Of a stretch of DNA of 37,659 nucleotides, positions 15,995 to 23,314 are shown piece by piece. Under the pieces are notes generated by a model. It was not told the origin of the DNA. It saw only the letters and a program-made list of their open reading frames with translations, and did not search any database. The stretch is from an uncultured Agitococcus sp. GTDB lineage: Bacteria > Pseudomonadota > Gammaproteobacteria > Pseudomonadales > Moraxellaceae. Position numbers and translations under genes: made by a program. Each line of letters starts with the position of its first letter. Position 1 is the stretch's first letter. The DNA lies in NCBI RefSeq assembly GCF_937920075.1, contig NZ_CALETI010000395.1:1-37659 (forward strand). Reading direction: 5' to 3'.

Positions 15995-17032
15995 ATGGGT
16001 TTATTTTCATTTGTTGCCAAGCAATTTGTTGATGTCATTGAATGGGACAATCAACCAGATGGCCAATTAATGTGGCGTTTTCCGTTTACTGACAACGAAA
16101 TTCAATATGGCGCACAACTGACGGTGCGTGATGGTCAAATAGCAATTTTTGTCAATGAAGGCCAAGTCGCTGACGTATTTACCGCAGGCTTATACAAACT
16201 CGAAACTCGTACCTTACCAGTGTTAACCAACTTAAAAAATTGGGATAAGTTGTTTGCCTCGCCGTTTAAATCGGATGTGTATTTTGTGAGCACCCGTTTA
16301 CAGTTAGGCCGCAAATGGGGTACTCCTCAACCCATTACCATTCGTGATAGCGATTTTGGCATGGTACGTTTGCGTGCTTTTGGTATGTACTCTTATAAAC
16401 TCACTGATGCCCAAAAGTTTTATACCAGTATTACAGGCGCAAACAGCACTTATACCGCCGAACAATTAGAACCACAATTGCGTAACCTGATTGTTGCTAA
16501 TATCAGCACGGCAATGGCCAGTTCGGGTGTACCATTTTTGGATATGGCCGCCAACCAAGGTTTAATGGCGGACAAAATTAAAGAAGTGTTAAAACCGTTA
16601 TTTGTTAATTATGGTGTAGAGCTAGACAATTTTGTTGTGGAAAATGTGTCTTTACCCGAAGAATTGCAAAAAGCCATAGATACCCGCATTTCGATGGGCA
16701 TGATGGGCGATTTAAACAAATACACCCAATATCAAACCGCCAATGCGATTCCTTTAGCCGCACAAAATGAAGGCGGAATGGCAGGTGTAGGCGCGAGTAT
16801 GGCTGCAGGCATGGCAATGGGACAAGCGATGGCAGGGGCAATGAATAAAGCCTTTAATCCTGCTGCGGTGGCACAATCAGTATTGGGTGAACAAACAGCC
16901 TCTGCTGCACCAGCCAGTGATGATCCAACCGCTAAATTAGAAAAACTGAAAGGTTTATTAGATAAAGGCTTAATCAGCCAAGCCGATTATGATACTGCTA
17001 AAGCCGATGTGTTGAAGAAGTTGATGGGATGA
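15995..17032 (+). CDS. SPFH/Band-7 family protein with C-terminal SHOCT domain
   Basis: 345 residues. The start at 15995 follows an ACAGGAG site and gives MGLFSFVAKQFVDVIEWDN, the typical start of the YdjI / virion-core-protein branch of SPFH proteins; the longer frame from 15926 overlaps DUF350. The SPFH domain covers about 10-240. A Met/Ala/Gly-rich stretch (about 265-300, GMAGVGASMAAGMAMGQAMA) links to a SHOCT module at the end (AKLEKLKGLLDKGLISQADY). SPFH proteins form membrane-bound oligomers that organise microdomains. There is no N-terminal membrane helix, so contact with the membrane is probably through the fold or partners. Its stop overlaps the start of speD (ATGA). Confidence 0.9.
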   Translation: MGLFSFVAKQFVDVIEWDNQPDGQLMWRFPFTDNEIQYGAQLTVRDGQIAIFVNEGQVADVFTAGLYKLETRTLPVLTNLKNWDKLFASPFKSDVYFVSTRLQLGRKWGTPQPITIRDSDFGMVRLRAFGMYSYKLTDAQKFYTSITGANSTYTAEQLEPQLRNLIVANISTAMASSGVPFLDMAANQGLMADKIKEVLKPLFVNYGVELDNFVVENVSLPEELQKAIDTRISMGMMGDLNKYTQYQTANAIPLAAQNEGGMAGVGASMAAGMAMGQAMAGAMNKAFNPAAVAQSVLGEQTASAAPASDDPTAKLEKLKGLLDKGLISQADYDTAKADVLKKLMG

Positions 17033-17415
17033 AACCCCTAGGACAACACTATTTACTGGAGTGTGATGGGGTAGAGCCAAGCTTGTTGGCCAACCCCGAG
17101 CAACTGGAACCGATATTGCGCCAAGCCGCACAGCAGGCACAGGCGCATATTGTCTTTGCTCATTTGCATCACTTTGGCGAGGGGCAAGGTGTAACGGGTG
17201 TGTTGGTGTTGCAAGAGTCGCATATCACCATTCATACGTGGCCAGAATATGCCTATGCAGCCTTAGATGTGTTTATGTGTGGTCAAGCCCAGCCACAATT
17301 AGCGATTGCCTATTTAATTGAGCAATTACAACCTCAGCAACATCGTTGGCAAATGATTGAGCGACAATCTTTCGCATTAAGCTCCCTCGCCCCTTTGGGG
17401 AGAGGGCAGGGGTGA
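17029..17415 (+). CDS. speD: S-adenosylmethionine decarboxylase, short bacterial type
   Basis: The proenzyme cleaves itself to make a pyruvoyl group and decarboxylates SAM, giving the aminopropyl donor for polyamine synthesis. The cleavage site is Glu63-Ser64 in LQESHITIHTWPEYAYAALD; the catalytic His69 and Cys84 (VFMCG) are present. At 128 residues it is the length of the short class seen in Thermotoga and many bacteria. The start overlaps the SPFH stop by 4 bp. The last dozen codons (LSSLAPLGRGQG) run into the palindromic repeat at 17384, so the C-terminus has been rewritten by the repeat. It is the natural partner of the spermidine-synthase-like protein on the divergent operon. Confidence 0.95.
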   Translation: MKPLGQHYLLECDGVEPSLLANPEQLEPILRQAAQQAQAHIVFAHLHHFGEGQGVTGVLVLQESHITIHTWPEYAYAALDVFMCGQAQPQLAIAYLIEQLQPQQHRWQMIERQSFALSSLAPLGRGQG

Positions 17416-17463
17416 GGGGTATAAGCAACCCCACCCTAACCCTCCCCTAAATTAGGGGAGGGA
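17384..17463. repeat. G+C-rich palindromic repeats, inverted pair (copy 3)
   Basis: Left unit 17384-17420 contains the CCCCTTTGGGG hairpin and GGGCAGGGGTGAGGGG. Right unit 17428-17463 is the inverse (ACCCCACCCTAACCCTCCCC, then TAAATTAGGGGAGGG). It is the same family as 751-800 and 7429-7556. Unlike those, it sits inside an operon, overlapping the 3' end of speD and ending just before the ribosome-binding site of the next gene, so it may affect mRNA processing or relative expression. Confidence 0.75.
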
Positions 17464-17490
17464 ATATTTTAAAAGGAAACCCGACCGCTT

Positions 17491-18906
17491 ATGTTTAAAG
17501 CTTTTTGTCCCAGTTGTGGTGCGGATGTACCGTTTAAATCACCTGCATCCGTGATGGCGGTGTGTGACTATTGCCAAACCACGGTGTTAAAAGATGCCGA
17601 TAGTGTCAAAGATATTGGCAAAATGGCCAGTATTTTGGAGGACTATAGCCCATTACAAATTGGTACAACAGGTATTTACCAAAACCAAGCCTTTACGGTA
17701 TTGGGACGGATTCAGCTCAAATATGACGATGGTTTGTGGAACGAATGGTACACCTTTTTTGATAATGGGAAAGAAGGTTGGCTGTCCGAAGCCTCTGGCC
17801 AGTATGTGTTTACCTTTGCCGATGGTGTGGCCAATGATGCACCAGCCTTTGAAAGTTTACGACCATTAAGCAAATATCGCCTGTATTCAGCCACTGATGT
17901 ACGTACTGCTCGTTGTACAGGTGGGCAAGGCGAATTACCGTTTAAAGTCGGTAAAGGTTGGAAAACCCAAACCGCCGATTTTAGAATTAAAGATAATTTT
18001 TTAACCTTAGATTATTCTGATGGTGTTCCACCGCAACGCTATGTCGGTAAAGCCGTTGAATTAGATCAATTACAATGTCAATTATTGCGTGACCAAGACG
18101 CGATTCATGAAAGTGCAGGCCGCATTAAAGGCCAAATGCAGGCGTTGGACTGCCCAAGCTGTGGCACGCAAATTCCTTATGCCAATCAAGAATTTAAACA
18201 TATCGTTTGTCCTGCCTGTAGTGCTAATGTCGAATTAACCGAAAGCAAAGCGATTGTGGTCGAAAAGCACCAACAGCAAAGTTATAAACAAACGAATTTA
18301 AAGTTAGGTGATCTTGGCAATATAGATGGCGTGCAATATACCATTATTGGGTTATTGCAAGCCGCTGAAATGGACGATTACTCAACCATGCCGTGGACGG
18401 AGTATCTGTTATACAACGCAGATAAAGGCTTTTTGTGGTTAGTAGAAAGTAGTGATGGTTGGGAAAAGGTTAAAGTTCTCAACGAAATGCCTGATAACAG
18501 TCGAGATAATTTGCGTTATCAAGGTAAAACATGGAAAAAACTGTGGACATATCGTGCCAAAGTGGGCTATGCCGCAGGCGCGTTTAATTGGCGAGTCAAA
18601 GTGGGTGATATTACCGAAATTACCGACTACCAAGCTAATGAGCAAAAAATCAGTGCCGAAAAGACTGCCCAAGAAGTAACTTGGAGCTTGGCGCAAAAAG
18701 TGCCTAAAGCTTTGGTCGAAAAATGGTTTAATAAAACACTTGCCCAAGCAGCAACACATCAACTGTATGATAAAAAAGGCTTATTTAAGTTTTTTATTGT
18801 GATTTTATGGCTAATTAATTTACCAATTATTATTTTTGGTTCTGGTAGTTTGATTCTGACCTTAATTGCCAGTGCGGTGTTATGGTTTTTGGCCATGGGG
18901 ACGTAA
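17491..18906 (+). CDS. Duplicated zinc-ribbon / DUF4178 membrane protein
   Basis: 471 residues with an internal duplication. Zinc ribbon 1 has Cys6, Cys9, Cys25 and Cys28; DUF4178-like domain 1 follows (about 54-195, with IYQNQAFTVLGRIQLKYDDGLWNEWY around 62-87). Zinc ribbon 2 has Cys221, Cys224, Cys240 and Cys243; DUF4178-like domain 2 follows (about 275-400, GVQYTIIGLLQ...MPWTEYLLY). Two hydrophobic helices end the protein (about 425-443 and 447-467). The ribbons and DUF4178 parts would face the cytoplasm. Function is unknown; DUF4178 proteins recur beside DUF350, SpeD and spermidine-synthase-like genes. The ribosome-binding site (AAGGA) is about 13 bp from the ATG, slightly far. Confidence 0.87.
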   Translation: MFKAFCPSCGADVPFKSPASVMAVCDYCQTTVLKDADSVKDIGKMASILEDYSPLQIGTTGIYQNQAFTVLGRIQLKYDDGLWNEWYTFFDNGKEGWLSEASGQYVFTFADGVANDAPAFESLRPLSKYRLYSATDVRTARCTGGQGELPFKVGKGWKTQTADFRIKDNFLTLDYSDGVPPQRYVGKAVELDQLQCQLLRDQDAIHESAGRIKGQMQALDCPSCGTQIPYANQEFKHIVCPACSANVELTESKAIVVEKHQQQSYKQTNLKLGDLGNIDGVQYTIIGLLQAAEMDDYSTMPWTEYLLYNADKGFLWLVESSDGWEKVKVLNEMPDNSRDNLRYQGKTWKKLWTYRAKVGYAAGAFNWRVKVGDITEITDYQANEQKISAEKTAQEVTWSLAQKVPKALVEKWFNKTLAQAATHQLYDKKGLFKFFIVILWLINLPIIIFGSGSLILTLIASAVLWFLAMGT

Positions 18907-18907
18907 T

Positions 18908-19075
18908 ATGACGCAAACCAACTATGTATTGTGGGCAATTATTATTATTTTTATTACCACGTCCATCAATTTATCAACTAGCTCTAGTGGTGGTAGCTCT
19001 TCTAGCTCCAGCCGTAGCTGGAGTAGTGGCAGCAGTAGTGGTGGATGGTCTTATGGTGGCGGTGGGCATAAATAA
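18908..19075 (+). CDS. Small membrane protein with Ser/Gly-rich tail
   Basis: 55 residues: a single N-terminal helix (about 6-24, YVLWAIIIIFITTSINL), then a low-complexity tail of Ser, Gly and Trp ending in GGWSYGGGGHK. The ATG at 18908 lies 1 bp past the stop of the DUF4178 gene, so translation is probably coupled; an upstream ATG at 18866 in the same frame would overlap that gene and disrupt the helix. I do not recognise a family. Similar Ser/Gly-rich tails with a final GG-HK-like end occur in small proteins next to DUF4178 genes, from memory. It is the last gene of the plus operon. Confidence 0.7.
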   Translation: MTQTNYVLWAIIIIFITTSINLSTSSSGGSSSSSSRSWSSGSSSGGWSYGGGGHK

Positions 19076-19076
19076 A

Positions 19077-19964
19077 CTAAAAATGATGCTTGGACGGTGC
19101 TTCAATCGGTTCTAAATGCGTAAGTACATGACAACCTTGGATTTGTTGTTCAATATCAGTTTCAATTATATCTACTAAATCATGGCCTTGTTGCACCGAC
19201 CAATTGCCATTCACTAAGATGTGTACAGAAATGAATTTACGTGCACCTGCTTGGCGGGTTTTTAAATTTTGATAAATAATTCCATGTTCATGACTGTAAT
19301 TATCTAAAATATGTTTAATCTGTTCCACTTCGGCATAAGGCAACGCTGCATCCATTAAACCTGCGACTGAGCGATATAATAAACTCCAACCCGTCCATAA
19401 AATATTCAAAGCAACGGCAATGGCAATCAAGGCATCTAAAACGTACCAACCTGTTAGCGCAATGGCAATGATCGCAATTAATACGCCAATGGATGTCCAT
19501 ACATCGGTCATTAAATGGTGTGCATCGGCTTCTAGGGTAATAGAGTTATATTTTTTTGCTGCTTTGAATAAAATAAGCGAGGTGATTAAATTAAATGCAG
19601 ATGCTAATAGTGAAACCGCAAAGCCCCAGTTAAAGGCTTCTATGGGTTGTGGGTGAAATAGACGTGGCCATGCTGCACCAATAATACTAATTGCGGCAAC
19701 AAAAATTAATGCCCCCTCAAAACCACTCGAAAAATACTCGGCTTTACTATGGCCAAAGGCATGGTCATCATCCGCAGGACGAGCGGCAATATTAAGCATG
19801 GTTAAAGCCATGACCGCCGCACCAACATTAACAATAGACTCAATAGCATCAGATAACATACCCACAGAGTTTGTCATCCAATAGGCAACTATTTTGAGAC
19901 CTAAGGTAAAAAAAGCAGTGGCAATGGATAGCCACGCATAACGCGTTAAATTAGCTTGAGACAT
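19077..19964 (-). CDS. Cation diffusion facilitator (CDF) metal exporter
   Basis: 295 residues, six membrane helices and a C-terminal cytoplasmic metal-binding domain (about 205-295, including HILVNGNWSVQQGHDLVDIIE). CDF proteins export Zn, Fe, Co or Mn in exchange for protons. The helix-5 half of the metal site, LEADAHHLMTDVWTS, has the usual His and Asp. In helix 2 the place of DxxxD is taken by ExxxN (DAIESIVNVGAAV), which is found in one CDF branch and may alter metal preference. The stretch ADDDHAFGHSKAEYFSS is the typical cytoplasmic loop. It converges on the small membrane protein gene with a 1-bp gap and has no partner gene. Confidence 0.93.
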   Translation of the reverse strand: MSQANLTRYAWLSIATAFFTLGLKIVAYWMTNSVGMLSDAIESIVNVGAAVMALTMLNIAARPADDDHAFGHSKAEYFSSGFEGALIFVAAISIIGAAWPRLFHPQPIEAFNWGFAVSLLASAFNLITSLILFKAAKKYNSITLEADAHHLMTDVWTSIGVLIAIIAIALTGWYVLDALIAIAVALNILWTGWSLLYRSVAGLMDAALPYAEVEQIKHILDNYSHEHGIIYQNLKTRQAGARKFISVHILVNGNWSVQQGHDLVDIIETDIEQQIQGCHVLTHLEPIEAPSKHHF

Positions 19965-20061
19965 GTGGTGAATATATTATGTACAATAAGTTTAAATTGG
20001 GCTTAACTATACAATAGCTTATGCCTTAAAGGCCATGTTTTTAGCCACTAATAGACTACTT

Positions 20062-20174
20062 TAGGACTTACACGGTTATCGTTTATTTGTACGCATTTAA
20101 CGGTTTTATGCTTACAAAACGTGCTTGTTTCGACTTTTCTCAACACAAGCTTTCGATGAAATGCCTAAGTCCTA
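20062..20174. mobile_element. Probable MITE (113 bp) upstream of the 7TMR-DISM kinase
   Basis: TAGGACTTA (20062-20070) and TAAGTCCTA (20166-20174) are perfect 9-bp terminal inverted repeats, with partial pairing inside (GCTTGT with ACAAGC). It has no coding capacity. Ends reading TAGGACTTAC are, from memory, typical of some IS5-like elements and MITEs. The flanking TTTA and TATT do not show a clear target duplication. It ends 23 bp before the kinase start codon, so it may carry or replace the promoter. Confidence 0.45.
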
Positions 20175-20197
20175 TATTTAATAAGAAGAATTGATCA

Positions 20198-22711
20198 ATG
20201 CTGCGTATCAATTTGCACGATGCCTATAAAACTTTATGTTTACTGCTCAATATGATGTTGAGTATATGTGCTTGGTCTGCGCAAGAAATTGTTCTCACAG
20301 ATAAAACAGAGAGTCTTAGCATTAGTAAGCAAATTTATTATTTTGCTGATAATAGTCTTGAGTATCAATTGGCTGATATTTTGCGAGATGAGCAAAGAAA
20401 TAAAAATATTTGGCAAACAGCTAATGGTTTTATTCCTAATTATGGTTTTACTCAAGCGGCTTATTGGGTAAAAATTATTATAAATAATAAAAGTCAAAAA
20501 AAAGATTGGATTGTTTATTTTGAATATCCACTGATGGATCATATTGAGTTATATGTGCCAGAAAATGGTCATTATAAAACTTATATTTCGGGAGATAGTT
20601 TACCAGTTTCTAAAAGATATATTAAAGATCGAGGTTTTGCCTTTCCTATTACCCTTGATAAGCAAAATAGCCAAGTATTATATATGAAGTTGCAAAGTCG
20701 CGATTCGATGATTATTGCGCTTGATGTGATGACTCATGATGCCTTTCGTGCCGAGCAACAAAATGTGGGTTTTTGGTTTGGTATGTATTATGGGGCAGTA
20801 TTAATTATTCTTTTATATAACCTATATTTATATTTTGTTTTAAACGATAAAAACTATTTTTATTATGTTGTTGTCTTATTCTGTTATGTATTAATCGAGT
20901 TAAGTTTAAATGGCATGGGGTCAGTTTATTTTTGGGGAGAAGTACCAGAATTAGCCAAACGAATTAGGCCATTAGCTATTTGTTTATTTTCTTTTGCCTG
21001 TTTGGTATTAACAGTTTCTTTTTTAGATATAAAATCTGTAAAATTTTTAAATTTAAATATTATTTCTATTTTTATTGCTGTAATTTTTATAGGACTGATT
21101 GGCTCCTTTATTTTTCCTTTTACCCTTGCTATTCAAGTTGCCATGATTATCGCCTTTGTTGCGGCTCCTGTGATGTATGCAACAGGTGTATATGTATGGC
21201 AACAAGGAAATAGGATTGGTAAGTATTTTACGATTGGTTGGAGTGGGGTAGTTGTTGGCGGCATGGTTAATGTGTTGCGGGCATTTGATATTTTACCTGT
21301 CAATTTTTGGACAACCTATGGCGCGCAATTGGGGTCTATAACTACGTTATTAATTTTAAATACCGCATTAAGTGACAGAGTGCGTTTGTTACAACAACAA
21401 AGCGAAAAGTCACAGCAAGACAAAATTTTAGAACAAGAAGAAATTAATCGCTTATTAGATCGTATGGTTAAAGTTCGTACCCAAGAATTATTATTAAAAA
21501 CAGAAGAAGCTGAACGAGCAAAACAACAAGCTGAAAGTGCTGCAAGAGCTAAAAGCGAATTTTTAGCTAATATGAGTCATGAAGTACGTACACCCATGAA
21601 TGGTATGATAGGCATGACACAATTGTTGGCAGATACCTCTTTAAATTATGAGCAAAAACATTATATCAATACCATTCAAGCGTCTTGTGAAGCGTTATTA
21701 AGAATTATTAATGATATTTTAGATTATTCAAAAATTGAGGCTGGTAAATTAGCCATCGAAAATACGAATTTTAATCTTCATCAGCTACTGACAGAGTGTG
21801 CCTCGTTATTTGCTGTATCTGCCAAAGAGCGCGAATTGCCCATTTATACCCAAATTGCAAGCGATGTCCCCCAATGGATGGTGGGTGATCCAACACGTAT
21901 TCGTCAAGTTATCATTAATATGTTGGGGAATGCTTATAAGTTTACCGAAAGAGGTGCTGTAACTTTACGCGCCAAATTACGTGAAGATAAAGGTAAAGAT
22001 GGGGTATATATTTTATTTGAGGTAGAGGATACAGGCATTGGTATTACTAGCGAGCAACGTGAGCGTTTATTTCAATCGTTTTCCCAAGCCGACTCATCTG
22101 TTACTCGCAAATATGGTGGAACGGGTTTGGGATTAGCCATTAGTCGTTCATTGGTTCGTTTGATGAATGGTGATATTGGTGTCAAAAGTATTCCCAATCA
22201 AGGATCAACGTTTTGGTTTTATGTACAGTTATATCATGGTATTCAACCCATCAAAAAGCATCATATAGAACCTAACCAAACGCCATTTGTTTATCCAAAT
22301 TTGTCAGGTTTGCATGTATTGATTGCAGAAGATAATCCAACCAATCAAATGGTGATTGTGGGTATGCTCAAAAAATATCAGATTGAGCCAATAGTTGCTG
22401 TTGATGGCCAAGATGCCTTGAGCAAAGTGATGGCCAAACCTGAATACTTTGATGTGATTTTTATGGATTGTGAAATGCCCAAAATGGATGGTTATACAGC
22501 AACCAAAGAAATTAAAGCATGGATCAATCAGCATCGTTTTAATGATGTCTTGATTTTTGGGGTAAGCGCACACGCCTTAGCAGAATATCAACAACAGGGT
22601 TTGGCATCAGGCATGAACGCCTTTATTGTTAAACCACTCAAACAGCAGGATTTATTACAAGCATTGACACAAGTGATGGCGCATAAAATGAAGCAGAAGT
22701 TGGCACGTTAA
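20198..22711 (+). CDS. 7TMR-DISM hybrid histidine kinase (HisKA-HATPase-REC)
   Basis: 837 residues. A signal peptide (1-28) is followed by a periplasmic beta-rich 7TMR-DISMED2-like domain (about 40-180, with YWVKIIINNKS and WIVYFEYPLMDHIELYV). Then come seven helices (about 190-395), a coiled coil (about 395-450), HisKA with His461 in FLANMSHEVRTPMNG, the ATPase domain (Asn578 in LGNAYKFT, DTGIGI) and a receiver with Asp757 in FMDCEMPKMDG. No Hpt domain. The periplasmic domain type is associated with carbohydrate sensing, but the ligand is unknown. The start has only a weak AGAAG site. Its stop overlaps the convergent CAP gene by 3 bp. Confidence 0.93.
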   Translation: MLRINLHDAYKTLCLLLNMMLSICAWSAQEIVLTDKTESLSISKQIYYFADNSLEYQLADILRDEQRNKNIWQTANGFIPNYGFTQAAYWVKIIINNKSQKKDWIVYFEYPLMDHIELYVPENGHYKTYISGDSLPVSKRYIKDRGFAFPITLDKQNSQVLYMKLQSRDSMIIALDVMTHDAFRAEQQNVGFWFGMYYGAVLIILLYNLYLYFVLNDKNYFYYVVVLFCYVLIELSLNGMGSVYFWGEVPELAKRIRPLAICLFSFACLVLTVSFLDIKSVKFLNLNIISIFIAVIFIGLIGSFIFPFTLAIQVAMIIAFVAAPVMYATGVYVWQQGNRIGKYFTIGWSGVVVGGMVNVLRAFDILPVNFWTTYGAQLGSITTLLILNTALSDRVRLLQQQSEKSQQDKILEQEEINRLLDRMVKVRTQELLLKTEEAERAKQQAESAARAKSEFLANMSHEVRTPMNGMIGMTQLLADTSLNYEQKHYINTIQASCEALLRIINDILDYSKIEAGKLAIENTNFNLHQLLTECASLFAVSAKERELPIYTQIASDVPQWMVGDPTRIRQVIINMLGNAYKFTERGAVTLRAKLREDKGKDGVYILFEVEDTGIGITSEQRERLFQSFSQADSSVTRKYGGTGLGLAISRSLVRLMNGDIGVKSIPNQGSTFWFYVQLYHGIQPIKKHHIEPNQTPFVYPNLSGLHVLIAEDNPTNQMVIVGMLKKYQIEPIVAVDGQDALSKVMAKPEYFDVIFMDCEMPKMDGYTATKEIKAWINQHRFNDVLIFGVSAHALAEYQQQGLASGMNAFIVKPLKQQDLLQALTQVMAHKMKQKLAR

Positions 22712-23253
22712 TAAGGTGCTTCACCCTCGTAGTTGCCAGCAGGATCATAATGACAAGCTAAATATGTTTTGCCATTGCCTTGCGCTAAGGCACAACCTAC
22801 TTGGTAGCTATAACGCCAAACAATTTGCGTATAATGGCCAACCATTCCACCTTTAGTGACTTGTGGAAATAGACCATAAACAAAATCTTTCTTTTCCGCA
22901 CCCCAAGCATCAACCATATCTTTTAAGGAGTACGCGCCTGTTGTGCCGCGCCATAAATTCTCGCCATATTCAACATCAGAGTGTTTAAATTCATTGTTTG
23001 CAGCTAAATGATCCGCCCATGTTTGTGCGCTTTTTGCTAATTCGTCAGACCAAACATAAGGCAATAAACCTAATTCTTTACGATATGGTAAGTGCGCATC
23101 TAATAAGGTTTTGGCATCAATAACAAGATTATTATGAGCAGGACTATTGGTCGGCTGTTTATCATCTGCAGAAACTAAAGCTCCATAAGCTTCTGCATAA
23201 CAAAAATGACTAAATAAAAGGGTTGTCATGCCAATTAGTAAACGTGCAAGCAT
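22708..23253 (-). CDS. Secreted CAP/SCP (PR-1-like) domain protein
   Basis: 181 residues. A signal peptide ends at about residue 20 (FCYA). The mature part is a CAP domain, with LLDAHLPYRKELGLLPYVWSDELAKSAQTWADHL written here as the opening helix region (about 51-84), then HSDVEYGENLWRG, the signature HYTQIVWRYSYQVGCALA and YLACHYDPAGNYEGE. The histidines of the CAP cavity are present. Bacterial CAP proteins are exported and mostly of unknown function; some bind sterols or lipids, others are metal-dependent. Monocistronic, convergent with the kinase gene. Confidence 0.93.
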   Translation of the reverse strand: MLARLLIGMTTLLFSHFCYAEAYGALVSADDKQPTNSPAHNNLVIDAKTLLDAHLPYRKELGLLPYVWSDELAKSAQTWADHLAANNEFKHSDVEYGENLWRGTTGAYSLKDMVDAWGAEKKDFVYGLFPQVTKGGMVGHYTQIVWRYSYQVGCALAQGNGKTYLACHYDPAGNYEGEAPY

Positions 23254-23270
23254 AAAATATCCTTGATGAT

Positions 23271-23314
23271 GCTTGCCGTTTAGGCTGTGCGATCAAGCAC
23301 AGCCTAAAGCAAGC
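23271..23314. repeat. Long hairpin directly after the unknown helical-protein gene
   Basis: TTTAGGCTGTGC (23279-23290) and GCACAGCCTAAA (23297-23308) form a perfect 12-bp stem with a GATCAA loop. An outer 6-bp stem GCTTGC/GCAAGC (23271-23276, 23309-23314) adds to it across a 2-nt bulge. It abuts the stop codon of the minus-strand gene at 23315 and lies between that gene and the CAP gene. There is no T-tract on either strand, so it is a stable RNA 3' end or a repeat rather than a classical terminator. Confidence 0.55.

Noticed and set aside
20980..21213. Cys/Phe-rich 77-residue plus-strand frame inside the 7TMR-DISM kinase
   Set aside because: It is a shadow of the membrane-helix codons read in another frame.
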